Shown here: one piece after another, positions 16,520 to 26,013 of the stretch
Layout of the letters: each line of letters opens with the position of its first letter
How positions within the stretch are numbered: position 1 is the first letter of the stretch
DNA from: Gammaproteobacteria bacterium
GTDB lineage: Bacteria; Pseudomonadota; Gammaproteobacteria; Acidiferrobacterales; Sulfurifustaceae
Assembly: GCA_016199745.1 (NCBI GenBank)
Contig: JACQFZ010000006.1
Location: 1 to 64,000, forward strand
Length of the DNA stretch: 64,000 nucleotides
Reading direction: 5' to 3'
Program-made: the position numbers and the translations under genes
The notes under the pieces: generated by a model
What the model was told of the DNA's origin: nothing
The model's database searches: none
Seen by the model: only the letters and a program-made list of their open reading frames with translations

Positions 16520-16978
16520 CATGTACCGCATGCTGCCTTGAGCGACTGCAACGCTTGTAACGTCGCCGTGTCGGCGGGGAAGAAAGTCTCAAGCGCGAGT
16601 TCGGACAGCGTTAAATCTACCGGCGTACCAAATACCGTTATCGTACACCAGCACCGGATAGGGCTCGTGTCCGGCGAGTATCCGCTCGAGCGCGCGGCGC
16701 ACCGCCGCCATCGACGGATCGGCCAGCGGTCGCTCGGGAAACAACGGCGCATAGCCGGCGGCGACGAGCATTGTGTTGCGCTCGCGCAATGGCACATCCA
16801 ATCGCTCGACCAGACGCAGCAAGGCTTCACGGCTCGGCGACGACCGGCCGGTTTCGACGAAGCTCAAGTGCCGCGCCGAAATCTCCGCGTCACCGGCGAG
16901 ATCGAGCTGGCTGCGACGACGACGCTGGCGCCATTGGCGCAGCAGCTCACCGACGTTCAATTGAGGTTGGCTATACAT
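16519..16978 (-). pseudogene. XRE/MmyB-type transcriptional regulator with large internal deletion
   Basis: From ATG 16978 the frame gives a normal N-terminus: helix-turn-helix RRRRSQLDLAGDAEISARHL, then the start of the ligand-binding domain (LAAGYAPLFPERPL... in variant form, ending AGHEPYPVLVYDN). The sequence then jumps, in another frame, to TVFGTPVDLTLSELALETFF, the C-terminus of the same family. About 140-150 residues that normally lie between are missing and the frame is shifted at about 16640, so frame 0 ends early at 16589. The product would bind DNA at most. Confidence 0.85.
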
Positions 16979-17022
16979 GTATCGGTGCCGCTCTCGCCGC
17001 TTGGGCCGGCAAGCGTACTCAC

Positions 17023-17223
17023 ATGTCCCGCGTGTGTGTGTGGGCGCTCGTTATTTTTAACGGGCTATGGGCGTTAGATAGCATCGCCCTGTTGGTCTCG
17101 GACTGGGTGCAACCGACGCTGCTCGGACAAATCTTGGTCATCATGAACGCCATCATGAGCGGACTCATCGCTGAAGTGCTGATCTTCGGATTCCGCAAAT
17201 CAAATCGGCCGGTGATGGCATGA
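17023..17223 (+). CDS. Short hydrophobic protein, possible fragment
   Basis: The 66-residue ORF has two hydrophobic segments (about 5-25 and 35-56) and ends FRKSNRPVMA. Its pattern (ALVIFNGLWALDSIALLVSDWVQPT) resembles the C-terminal part of small membrane proteins of unknown function that I have seen annotated as hypothetical. No ribosome site is evident before ATG 17023, so it could be a remnant like the regulator next to it. Confidence 0.4.
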   Translation: MSRVCVWALVIFNGLWALDSIALLVSDWVQPTLLGQILVIMNAIMSGLIAEVLIFGFRKSNRPVMA

Positions 17224-17401
17224 GAGTTCGCCCCGCCGCTCGTAATGCGGCGCGACAAATGTCACCGCTCAGTGTCGGACAAAGGTTGAAATTTTTCGGA
17301 CTACTGGCCGCTTAAGTAGCAACGAGAGGTGATGCAATGCCTCGGCTTGTTCGGACGTGTCACAACAAAAACTGACCGGGCAGGAAGCGGAGGCAACAAC
17401 A

Positions 17402-19132
17402 ATGAAGAACAGAAATGTTCTAGTGGGAGCCGTTCTTGTTTTTCTTCTGGGCGGATGCGGCAGTAACGACGACGTCAGCGACTCGACCACCGACGATTCG
17501 AGCTCGGGCGACGAAACTAGCAAGTTGCCGCCACCGACCGAGCAAGAAGCCGCGCGCTTTCTGCAGCACGCGACCTACGGGCCGAACGAAACCGAAATCG
17601 GCGCCCTCACCCATTCCAGCTACAACGCCTGGTTAGCGAATCAATTCTCGCAGCCGCTCAGCTCGCACGTCGCTTATCTCGATAAAGAGCGCCCGGCCTA
17701 TCTCGCACAGTCGCTCGATGTTACCAGCGGCCAATCGCTGGAATCGTTCTGGGCACAGGCGGCGACCGCGCCGGACGCGTTACGTCAACGCGTGGCGTTC
17801 GCGTTGTTGGATTTTTTCGTCGTGTCGTTTCAGAACAGCGCGCTCGCCGATAACCCATACGCGCTGTCATCGTTCCACGACATGCTGGCGGGCGATGCCT
17901 TCGGCAATTATCGGCAACTACTCGAAGATGTGACGCTACATCCGACGATGGGCATATATCTGTCGCACCTCGCCAACCAAAAAGAAACGACGCGGACCGT
18001 CAACGGCCAAACGGTAGTGCAACTGCCGGACGAAAACTACGCGCGCGAGGTGATGCAGTTATTCAGCATCGGCCTGTGGGAACTCAACGCCGACGGCACG
18101 CAGAAGCGCGACAGCAGCGGCAATCCGATCCCGACCTACGGCCAAGACGACATTCTCGGCATGGCCAAGGTGATGACTGGCTTCAGCTGGGGCCAATGCG
18201 CCAACAGCAACAATGACTGCTTTCGCGGCGCACTCAACAGCGCCGACACGACCAAGAGTTTTTGGCGTGTGCCGATGCAAGCGTTCGACCGGTTCCATTC
18301 GACGGCGGAGAAGCACATCATCGCCGGCCGTATCATTCCCGCCGGCGGCACGGCCCAGGCCGATCTCGATATTGCGCTCGATGCGCTGTTCAATCACCCG
18401 AATGCCGGGCCATTCTTCGGCAAGCAACTGATTCAGCGGTTGGTGACGAGCAATCCGTCGCCGGCCTACGTGCAACGCGTCGCCAGCGCCTTCAACAACA
18501 ACGGTAACAACGTGCGCGGCGATATGAAGGCAGTAATTCGCGCGGTATTGCTCGATCCGGAAGCACTCGATCTTCGCAAGATCAACGACCCCAAGTTCGG
18601 CAAGCTGCGCGAACCGGTCGTGAAGTACGGGCAGCTGCTACGCGCGTTCACGGTGCGCGCGCCGTCCGGTTATTTCCGTACCGGTAACCTCATGGACTCG
18701 TTCCAAGGCATCGGCCAGATGCCGTACTTCGCGCCGTCGGTGTTCAACTCCTTTCGCCCCGACTACGCGCCGACCGGAAACATACTCAACGCCGGATTGG
18801 CGGCGCCGGAATTTCAAATCACCACCGAGGTAACAGTCACCAGCACCGCGCGTGCGTTCGACAATTTGACACACCGCGTGGCCGACGGCCGCGCCGATAC
18901 GCTGGTGCCGGACTATACCGCCTTCGTTGTCGACGCCAGTTCCAATCCCGAGCGGCTGGTGGATCGGCTGAATCTGTTGCTGACTGCGAATACCTTATCG
19001 GCGAGTACGCGCACCACTCTCATCAACATGCTGAAGACGATGCCATCGACCACCGATAAGGACAAGCTCGACCGCGTGCGCCATACCGCCTGGGTGATCA
19101 GCATGTCGCCCGACTTCGCCGTCCAAAAATAA
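17402..19132 (+). CDS. DUF1800 secreted lipoprotein
   Basis: The 576-residue protein begins with a lipoprotein signal (VLVFLLGGC, lipid Cys near residue 20) followed by a Ser/Asp-rich linker. The DUF1800 domain follows from about residue 40 (EQEAARFLQHATYGPNETEI) with its typical DENYAREVMQLFSIGLWELN motif. GGAGG 8 bases before ATG 17402 decides the start. DUF1800 genes are nearly always followed by a DUF1501 gene, as here (21-base gap). The pair is secreted and its biochemical role is not established. Confidence 0.9.
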   Translation: MKNRNVLVGAVLVFLLGGCGSNDDVSDSTTDDSSSGDETSKLPPPTEQEAARFLQHATYGPNETEIGALTHSSYNAWLANQFSQPLSSHVAYLDKERPAYLAQSLDVTSGQSLESFWAQAATAPDALRQRVAFALLDFFVVSFQNSALADNPYALSSFHDMLAGDAFGNYRQLLEDVTLHPTMGIYLSHLANQKETTRTVNGQTVVQLPDENYAREVMQLFSIGLWELNADGTQKRDSSGNPIPTYGQDDILGMAKVMTGFSWGQCANSNNDCFRGALNSADTTKSFWRVPMQAFDRFHSTAEKHIIAGRIIPAGGTAQADLDIALDALFNHPNAGPFFGKQLIQRLVTSNPSPAYVQRVASAFNNNGNNVRGDMKAVIRAVLLDPEALDLRKINDPKFGKLREPVVKYGQLLRAFTVRAPSGYFRTGNLMDSFQGIGQMPYFAPSVFNSFRPDYAPTGNILNAGLAAPEFQITTEVTVTSTARAFDNLTHRVADGRADTLVPDYTAFVVDASSNPERLVDRLNLLLTANTLSASTRTTLINMLKTMPSTTDKDKLDRVRHTAWVISMSPDFAVQK

Positions 19133-19153
19133 ACCGTCGCCGAGATAACGATC

Positions 19154-20647
19154 ATGCACAAACGACTGACCCAACTTGAGCAAGCGGTCTCACCGGCGCG
19201 ACGCCGATTCTTGCGCCAATCCATCGCTTGGACGGCGGCCGGTGCGGCACCGTTTCTATTCGACCTGCAACGGCTGGCGCTCGCCGCCGACACCTCCGAC
19301 TACAAGGCGTTGGTATGCGTGTTCTTGGCCGGCGGCAACGACAATGGCAACACCGTGGTGCCGTACAGCACCGCCGACTTCAACGACTACGTCGCCGCTC
19401 GCGGTAACGACACGCTGGCGCTGACGCTCGCCGAGCTCGATCCGATCAACGCCGCATCGATCAGCGGTCGGCAGCTGGCGATGCCGAAGGCAATGGCACC
19501 GCTACGCGCACTGTATGAACAAGGTAAGGCAGCGATCATGGCCAACGTCGGCGTCTTGGCCGATCCGCTCACATTGGTCGACTACAAAAATAATACGCCG
19601 GGCAAACGCTTGCCGCCGCAGTTGTTCTCGCATTCCGACCAAGTGAACTTCTGGCAAATCGGCGTGCCGACGTATGACGTATCCACCGGCTGGGCCGGCC
19701 GCATCGCCGATCGCATGGCCGCCAGCGGTGCCAACGCTAATAGTAAAGTAGCTCTGTCGATATCGCTCGCCGGAACCAACCGTCTACAGACGGGAGCAAC
19801 GACGATTCAATATCCGCTGTCACCGGGCGGCGCCAATTCCTACGTCAACTTGCGCGAGCCGATCACGACTGCGCACGGCAAAGCGCTCGATGAAATTCTG
19901 AAACAACCGCGCAGCCATTTGTTCGAGCAAGAGTACGTCGCCGTCACCAACCGCGCGCGCGATGCCTATGCGCAAGTGCAAGCGGCGCTCGACAGTCTCG
20001 GCAACGCCGCGACCGCCGGTAGCGTCGCCAACTTAATCAAGACCCAATTCGATCCGCAATCCCGTCCCACAGCCGGCGCCGTTAATCCATTGGCGCAACA
20101 GCTGGAGATGGTGGCGAAGATGATCGCGGCGCGCACCATGCTCGGACATTCGCGGCAGATTTTTTATGTTTCGCTCGGCGGCTTCGACCTGCACGACAAG
20201 CTCGACGAAAGCCACGCCTCGCTACAGCAGCGCGTCGCCAGCGCCGCGGCGATTTTCTACGAAGTGACGAAGTTGCTCGGCGTCGACAATAACGTCACCA
20301 CCTTCACCGCCTCGGATTTCGGCCGCACGCTGCAAACCAACGGTCGCGGCTCGGATCATGGCTGGGGCGGACATCACTTCGTCGTCGGCGGTGCCGTTAA
20401 AGGCGGGAATGTGTATGGCAATTGGAACGGTATCACCGATGGTGGCGGCCTGTTATCGCCGTTCCCGATCGTGAAGCTGGGCGGGCCGGAAGACGTCGGC
20501 CAAGGCCGGCTGTTGCCGACAACCGCAGTCGATCAATATGCAGCGGTGTTGGCGCGTTGGTTCGGTGTGTCCAACTCGGAACTGGTGGAAGTGTTGCCCA
20601 ACATCGGCCGCTTTCCGTTACCGGCAGCGGCACAGAGTTTTATCTAG
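19154..20647 (+). CDS. DUF1501 Tat-exported protein
   Basis: The 497-residue protein carries a twin-arginine signal (ARRRFLRQSIAW at 15-26, then a hydrophobic stretch to about 45). The DUF1501 fold, related to sulfatases and alkaline phosphatases, is marked by FLAGGNDNGNTVVP, FSHSDQVNFWQ and SDFGRTLQTNGRGSDHGWGG, which contains the metal-site histidines. It is the usual partner of DUF1800, 21 bases upstream. The Tat signal suggests folding with a metal before export. Function is unknown. Confidence 0.9.
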   Translation: MHKRLTQLEQAVSPARRRFLRQSIAWTAAGAAPFLFDLQRLALAADTSDYKALVCVFLAGGNDNGNTVVPYSTADFNDYVAARGNDTLALTLAELDPINAASISGRQLAMPKAMAPLRALYEQGKAAIMANVGVLADPLTLVDYKNNTPGKRLPPQLFSHSDQVNFWQIGVPTYDVSTGWAGRIADRMAASGANANSKVALSISLAGTNRLQTGATTIQYPLSPGGANSYVNLREPITTAHGKALDEILKQPRSHLFEQEYVAVTNRARDAYAQVQAALDSLGNAATAGSVANLIKTQFDPQSRPTAGAVNPLAQQLEMVAKMIAARTMLGHSRQIFYVSLGGFDLHDKLDESHASLQQRVASAAAIFYEVTKLLGVDNNVTTFTASDFGRTLQTNGRGSDHGWGGHHFVVGGAVKGGNVYGNWNGITDGGGLLSPFPIVKLGGPEDVGQGRLLPTTAVDQYAAVLARWFGVSNSELVEVLPNIGRFPLPAAAQSFI

Positions 20648-20677
20648 CATCGAAAACATAGCGCCGACGCGGCAACA

Positions 20678-22198
20678 CTACGGAATCTCACAACCGCTGA
20701 TAGCGCCGGTACCCGGCGGTGGCATCGTTCCGCGTGTGCGCAAATAATTTTCCACGGTTTGCGCGGTCAGCGGTGTGCTCCATAGACGAGTGATCGCATC
20801 GGCAACGAAATCATTACCGGCGCGCGATTGCAGCGTACCGGCAACGCTGGTGACGTCGACCATCTTGACGCGCGAATCGGCGAGATCGAGTAAACGCGAG
20901 ACCAACCAACGGGCATCGACATCTTCTTGACTCGCGGCGCGGCGTTGCAAGCCGCGTACGTTGACCAAAAAGCAGTCCATATCGCGCGCGTCGTAAACCA
21001 CAGTCAACGGTTGACCGTTGTCGCCGAGCTGCGTCAGTAAATAACCGAGAGTAAATGTATAAAAAGACGGAAAGCCGATCTGCCGACTCATCGGCCCGTG
21101 GCTGAGCTTGTTAGCCGGATCCGCGTAATTGACCGCACCGAAGTGTTTGTACCAAAGACCCTCGGTCTGCGTCGGCGCCGCCGTGCCGAGATCGCGCACC
21201 ATCGCGTACGGAACCAACGTGTCCCATTCGTCACTAACCAGCAACACGCGCGAGCGCAAGCGCTGCGCCACGGCCGCCGTATCGAACCGAGAAAAATCGG
21301 CGCCAACCTCGCCCGGCCATCCGCCGCTAGCGGCACGGATGCGGCGCACGTAGGCGTCGAAGAACCCTTGATAGTCGGCGAGCACGGTCGGTGCCGCTGC
21401 CAGCTCCGGCTTGGCCGACAACCCACGGATATGATCCAGCATCTTGGCGAAATCGGTCGGCGCGCCTAAGACAACACCGGCCTTCGGCGTCACCGCGCTT
21501 GGACTATAAGCAGCGCCGTACAACGCTTCGAAACCGCCCCAGGAAAAGCCGAACACACCGATGCGGGTCTTGTCGATGTCGGAACGCGTCTCGAGAAAAC
21601 GCATACCGGCAACCGCATCTTGGATGTCGTTCCAAACGTCACCACCGGCATAGTAACGCCCGAAAATACCGAGCACCGCGAAACCTTGCGACAAATAAAT
21701 CGACGCGTCGTTACCGAGCTTGCTCGGCGGCGCCAATGTGCTTCCAAGACGCGGCGCGCCACCGGCGACAAAGTTGGGACCGTACAAGTCGTAACAAAGC
21801 CCAGCACCGTTCGGCGGACACAGATCGTCCGGCTTCGCCGCCCAACGTGCGTCCACCGCCTCGCCGGTCCAATCGATGACTTCATAGGGCATCGCCGACA
21901 CAATGACGCCAGCGGGTTTACCGGCTGGCGGCGGGAACCATTGCAGATACGTGAAACCGCCGGCAGCGTTGGGCACGCGCAGCAGTTGGTAATTCCAATG
22001 ATTGCCGTCGGTGCCGGTGTACGTACCGGAATCGACGACGGTCACAGCGAAGGCATCGGCTGGCGGCGGTGGCGAGTTATTGGAGTCGTCACCCGAACCA
22101 CCGCCGCCGCACGCAGGTAACAACATGGCAATGCCAAGCATCACCCCAAGCTGCGCCCAACGGATCAAATGCAAGAAGGCCGGCTTATTGTTATTCAT
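20678..22198 (-). CDS. Secreted lipoprotein alpha/beta hydrolase (prolyl peptidase / esterase type)
   Basis: The 506-residue protein has a lipoprotein signal (MLLPAC, Cys30) and a Gly/Asn/Pro linker. The hydrolase domain has the nucleophile elbow GFSWGG (Ser219), the acid in SDEWDTLVP and a histidine in KLSHGP. It resembles CocE/NonD and S15 peptidase-like hydrolases in layout. ATG 22198 is preferred over the upstream in-frame ATG 22258 because the signal peptide starts there. It is convergent to the DUF1501 gene; the substrate is unknown. Confidence 0.8.
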   Translation of the reverse strand: MNNNKPAFLHLIRWAQLGVMLGIAMLLPACGGGGSGDDSNNSPPPPADAFAVTVVDSGTYTGTDGNHWNYQLLRVPNAAGGFTYLQWFPPPAGKPAGVIVSAMPYEVIDWTGEAVDARWAAKPDDLCPPNGAGLCYDLYGPNFVAGGAPRLGSTLAPPSKLGNDASIYLSQGFAVLGIFGRYYAGGDVWNDIQDAVAGMRFLETRSDIDKTRIGVFGFSWGGFEALYGAAYSPSAVTPKAGVVLGAPTDFAKMLDHIRGLSAKPELAAAPTVLADYQGFFDAYVRRIRAASGGWPGEVGADFSRFDTAAVAQRLRSRVLLVSDEWDTLVPYAMVRDLGTAAPTQTEGLWYKHFGAVNYADPANKLSHGPMSRQIGFPSFYTFTLGYLLTQLGDNGQPLTVVYDARDMDCFLVNVRGLQRRAASQEDVDARWLVSRLLDLADSRVKMVDVTSVAGTLQSRAGNDFVADAITRLWSTPLTAQTVENYLRTRGTMPPPGTGAISGCEIP

Positions 22199-22401
22199 TT
22201 GCGCCGATACTACGCCAGCACGCGCAAATCGATCACAACGAAAATCGCGAGCCGACAATCGTCATAGCGCAACCGACTATCGCAGCGAGCGCAGCAGCCG
22301 TCGATACCGGTTTACCAGACAGCACGGTAAAGTTTGGCAGACTGTACCGTGCTGAAAGAAGCGATCTGCACTCAGCGCAAACATCGATCGGAATAACAAT
22401 A

Positions 22402-22854
22402 ATGAAAATTTCTCGTCATCGTTTTGCTGCGGCACAGTTGATAGCAGCGCTATTGCTAGCGGGAGGTGGCGGTGGCAACGGTGACGGAGCAGAAACGCCC
22501 AGTCCAGAGAATCCCACTCCCATCGACCCAGGGGATGCGCCGACCGGGGCGGTGGTCAGCGGCGTAACGCTGGCGGAAGGCTGGGAGGATTTGCGCGAGG
22601 TACCAGCGCCGGTAAATATCAACGGCGGCTGGACCGATTCGGTCATGGTATCGGCGAGCGGGCGTAGCCTTTATTTTGCTTACACTCGTTACGACTTTGA
22701 TCAGTTTTATCGCTCGGGTGGGACGGTATGGACGGTGACCGGGCCGGCACGCTCAGCGCAAATGACCGGGAACGAGTTCAAGATATTTCGCGCCGACTTA
22801 ACGGCAACGGGGTGGGACGTCAACTATCACCCGGTCATGGCGTGCGCCGGCTAA
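22402..22854 (+). CDS. Exported protein, probably truncated former lipoprotein
   Basis: The 150-residue ORF begins MKISRHRFAAAQLIAALLLA then GGGGGNGDG. The place of a lipobox cysteine is taken by glycine, so lipidation is lost while the typical Gly-rich linker remains. The remaining part (SVMVSASGRSLYFAYTRYDF) looks like the first blades of a beta-propeller of TolB/WD40-like type, but the frame stops after ~100 mature residues, far too short for a propeller. Decay of a larger gene is likely. Confidence 0.5.
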   Translation: MKISRHRFAAAQLIAALLLAGGGGGNGDGAETPSPENPTPIDPGDAPTGAVVSGVTLAEGWEDLREVPAPVNINGGWTDSVMVSASGRSLYFAYTRYDFDQFYRSGGTVWTVTGPARSAQMTGNEFKIFRADLTATGWDVNYHPVMACAG

Positions 22855-22874
22855 TCCGACGCACGCCGTCATCA

Positions 22875-23651
22875 TCATTTCTCGCCCGAACTATCCGCAC
22901 TATCACCGAGCCGGCCTTTGCCCAATGCTGTAGCGGCGTGCCGCTGAATTGCGCCATTCTTGGAACTTGCCGCAACTTCCTCAATGAGGGCGCGGTACTT
23001 TGGATTTTTTGAAGCACCCAACGCCTTAATCATATGCGCCATCGTTCCACTAAACTCCGGCTCTTTTAGATCGGTCCGGGCATAGTTAGCTTTTAGCTGT
23101 GCTGCCAATAAATCTGACACAACTTCGTCATTGATGTGGCCGTGATAAACCCGCTTAGCACCGAGGCGTTTCAAAAGCAGGTCATCGGCGCGCAACATAT
23201 TCATAACGCGATTCGCGTCGTCGCTAAGCTTAGGATCGAACGAGCGCCGATCGGCAATGATCGGGTTCCACTTGTTGTAGACCGGAATATCAGCCAACGC
23301 GCTCTGCGCATGCCGCTCATAGGCAGTTACGCCCACAAATTTACCGATCGTCTTCTCGTACTTCGCTTGGCCAGAGAAGCCGAGCGCACGGATATAGCGC
23401 GCCAGCCTGTTGTAATCGTCTCTATCGGCAGCGGCACCCTCTCCATAGTCGGCCAACAACCGCTGTTCGATAATGTCGAACAAACGTGTGTCGGACAGAC
23501 CCATATAAGCAAATGTGTTGGCGACCTCCGAATGCTGCGCCTTGTCGCCATTAAAAATTTGGATATACCGCGTGCCGTCTTCTTCGAGTGAAGCGGCGCT
23601 GACATAGTTCGCCAAACCGAACATCGCTAAAAGCACGAAAACAGCTCTCAT
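22875..23651 (-). CDS. Exported helical protein of unknown function
   Basis: The 258-residue protein has a signal peptide (about 1-19, MFGLANYVSAA). The mature part is almost entirely helical with repeated units of ~40 residues (for example FDIIEQRLLADYGEG, LLAAQLKANYAR, HMIKALGASKNPKYRALIEE), reminiscent of HEAT-like repeats. GGGGGAGAG before the start is a strong ribosome site. No catalytic motif is visible. I do not recognise a named family. Confidence 0.7.
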   Translation of the reverse strand: MRAVFVLLAMFGLANYVSAASLEEDGTRYIQIFNGDKAQHSEVANTFAYMGLSDTRLFDIIEQRLLADYGEGAAADRDDYNRLARYIRALGFSGQAKYEKTIGKFVGVTAYERHAQSALADIPVYNKWNPIIADRRSFDPKLSDDANRVMNMLRADDLLLKRLGAKRVYHGHINDEVVSDLLAAQLKANYARTDLKEPEFSGTMAHMIKALGASKNPKYRALIEEVAASSKNGAIQRHAATALGKGRLGDSADSSGEK

Positions 23652-23863
23652 GTTTTACTCTCCCCCGTTGTTTAAAAATCTGTATTGACTATCTGCACTT
23701 TTTCTAAGGATAAGGATAATGAATTTTTAGGGCGGCGGGCGGTGGACGCCGCCGGCAATAGCGATTTTTGAACAGAGAGAGTCGCCGTAATGATGGCGCG
23801 AAAAACAGCGGAAAGTGCGCTTAGTACGGGGCCAGTAATGTTTAACTCACTGCAACTAAACGC

Positions 23864-23889
23864 AAAAATAGGCCGATTGGCCCATTTTT
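23864..23889 (-). terminator. Rho-independent terminator of the Lys-rich small protein
   Basis: On the minus strand AAAAATGGGCC and GGCCTATTTTT form an 11-bp stem with one G-T pair and a 4-base loop, ending in T residues. It lies 20 bases after the stop of the 35-residue gene. Confidence 0.7.
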
Positions 23890-23909
23890 GCGTCCGTTAC
23901 AACACCGCC

Positions 23910-24017
23910 TTAGGAAATGCCGGGGCCTTTCTTGGCACGCTTTTCGGCGCGCTTTTCTTTGGCAGTACGGGTCGGCTTCTTCTTGTCTTCCTTGCGCTTG
24001 TCTTGTCCTTTGCTCAT
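23910..24017 (-). CDS. Small lysine-rich protein
   Basis: This 35-residue ORF (MSKGQDKRKEDKKKPTRTAK... ending KKGPGIS) is over one third lysine or arginine with no hydrophobic segment. GAGGAG about 8 bases upstream and the terminator downstream form a complete gene unit, which makes translation likely despite the length. Similar highly basic small ORFs exist in proteobacteria as hypothetical proteins; RNA or DNA binding is plausible from charge but unproved. Confidence 0.6.
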   Translation of the reverse strand: MSKGQDKRKEDKKKPTRTAKEKRAEKRAKKGPGIS

Positions 24018-24127
24018 CGCTTCGCTCCTCATTGGTAACTAACTAGTTAGTGACAACGAACGCCTAACGGCATTCCCATCATGGCACGAGAATCGCCAAG
24101 CTCAAGTCACTCCGGTTGCACGCCGCG

Positions 24128-25939
24128 TCAGCCCGCCAACTGCTGATACGACGGCAACGAACCGACGAATCGACTGTGCACTTCGATATAAGTCTCGCGA
24201 TAAATCTGATCGATTTTTTCCGGCGGCAGGAACGCACTGCTGAATTCGGGGTGCTCGACATCGAGCGCCAGTTTCGCCGCTCGCTGCAAGTGAACGATCG
24301 TCATGCGCGGATCTTCGAGACCGACGGAAATACGAATAGTGGTGGTGCGGATGCCAGCAGCGCGCAATGCGTCTTCCGCCATTTCCGAGTGGCTGGTTAA
24401 CGCCGGGCACAACGCCGTCGTATTGGTTTGGCCGAGCGAGACCTGCAGACTGATCGACGGCTCGAGGCTGTCGAAGAAACGCTTGAAGGCGGCGCGGCTG
24501 ATCGGCGTGCGATTGTCGCCGCCCAGATCGATGGTAAACAGCGGCGCCGGCAACCCTAGGTGCATCACCTTCTGCATAATCTTCTGGTTCGGATTGCCGG
24601 CAACGGCCGGGCAATGCACGTTGATATCCGGATGTGCCGCCAGGATCCGCGCCAGGGTTAGCGTGTTAACCGCCTTCTGCAACATTCGGATCTCGAAAGT
24701 TTTGATGCCGTGCAACACTTCGAACGCTTTGTCGGCATCGAGGAACGCGCCCTTAACGTAGTACACGTTCCAGAACAACGTCTCGTCCCAACGAATCGTT
24801 TCCGGCTTGCCGTTGAAGCCGACGATCTCGACGCTATCGCCCTTCGGCATGAACATGCGCTCGTTGCGACCGATGACGACGCCGGCAGTGGTGGTGCCGG
24901 TGCCGGCCAAGTCTTTGGTATAAGAGTGGGTCACGAAATCCGGGCGCTCGGCCGGATCGTCGCGCTTGAGTACCGGGTGCAACATCGGCGTACCGATCGT
25001 CGAATCGCAGATCAGCATCCAGCCGTGGGCGTGGACAAGTTTGCTGATGGCCGGTACGTCGAGCACGTTGCCGTGCGGATTGCACGGCGATTCGACGTAC
25101 ACGTAAATATGACTGCCGGCTTTGATCCGATCGGCGTATTTCTTTTCGGTGGCATTGAGCGCCGCCTCGAACGTCGGGCCGTCGAAACCGTCGACCCACT
25201 CGATGGCGACGCCGAGATTACTGTTCTTGCCGTACCAATCATGCAGCAGCTGATAGGTACCGCCGTAAATATTGCGGCTCGACAAGACGATGTCGTTGGC
25301 GCCCAACAGATGCGCCATGAGCGCATCGATAGCGGCCATGCCGGAATTGAAATTCCACGCCATGTATTCGTTGGCGCGGGCGCCGCATTCGACGTCGACG
25401 ATGTGATTGGCCAAACTGATCGACGTCGGATTCAACAACCGCGAATAAATCTCGAGCAACGGCTCGCGGCCGGTGAAAGCGTCCGCGACCCATTCGGTAC
25501 AGGCATACAGATAAGTCGCGGTGCGAGCGATCACCGGCGTCGCGCTGAAGATCGCCGTGACGTTGTCGAACAGTGGAAACGGCCCTTTACAGGAAAATCC
25601 GCCGTTTTGCGTCGTGATCGACTGGTAGGTCGAGCGCAACGGATTTTGCAGCGAGTCGAGAATTTTGGCGAGCTGAAAGCAGAGAAACCGCTTGGCGTTG
25701 AAATAAGCGATGCGGTCGGAACGGTCGAGGTCCTTGAGCGATTCGACGGTGATGCGCCAGAGATCGTGGGCGGCGACATTGGCAGTGTAGAGCATCGTCG
25801 CTAGGCTGCCGAGGGTCTTGCCGTAGTCGCTATCGGGGTCGATGGCAAAATGGAGCAATTGCTCGCGCGCAAGGCTGGCGGCGTCGCTGGCGGAGGTCGT
25901 ATTGCGCAGCGGGCTCAATTCCTGAAGCGGCGTCGTCAT
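24128..25939 (-). CDS. PLP-dependent Cys/Met metabolism enzyme with N-terminal extension
   Basis: The 603-residue protein belongs to the cystathionine gamma-synthase / O-acetylhomoserine sulfhydrylase superfamily. The PLP lysine is Lys342 in SYTKDLAG, preceded by a conserved CDST aspartate region and YVESPCNPHGN. The usual family length is ~400 residues. The additional ~150 at the N-terminus (including DRSDRIAYFNAKRFLCFQ) belong to a long variant with unknown role. AGGAAG 6 bases before ATG 25939 decides the start over the ATG at 25945. No sulfur-metabolism genes adjoin it. The exact reaction cannot be assigned. Confidence 0.8.
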   Translation of the reverse strand: MTTPLQELSPLRNTTSASDAASLAREQLLHFAIDPDSDYGKTLGSLATMLYTANVAAHDLWRITVESLKDLDRSDRIAYFNAKRFLCFQLAKILDSLQNPLRSTYQSITTQNGGFSCKGPFPLFDNVTAIFSATPVIARTATYLYACTEWVADAFTGREPLLEIYSRLLNPTSISLANHIVDVECGARANEYMAWNFNSGMAAIDALMAHLLGANDIVLSSRNIYGGTYQLLHDWYGKNSNLGVAIEWVDGFDGPTFEAALNATEKKYADRIKAGSHIYVYVESPCNPHGNVLDVPAISKLVHAHGWMLICDSTIGTPMLHPVLKRDDPAERPDFVTHSYTKDLAGTGTTTAGVVIGRNERMFMPKGDSVEIVGFNGKPETIRWDETLFWNVYYVKGAFLDADKAFEVLHGIKTFEIRMLQKAVNTLTLARILAAHPDINVHCPAVAGNPNQKIMQKVMHLGLPAPLFTIDLGGDNRTPISRAAFKRFFDSLEPSISLQVSLGQTNTTALCPALTSHSEMAEDALRAAGIRTTTIRISVGLEDPRMTIVHLQRAAKLALDVEHPEFSSAFLPPEKIDQIYRETYIEVHSRFVGSLPSYQQLAG

Positions 25940-26013
25940 CGGCATCTTCCTGATCGTTCAGTGATGATTAGTCTTCACTAAACGTCGGCGCCGCTCAACC
26001 GGAAAACACGGGA

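Noticed and set aside
24710-25804. A 364-codon plus-strand frame opposite the PLP enzyme gene
   Set aside because: It is the mirror of a high-GC coding region, has no ribosome site and its translation resembles no protein family.
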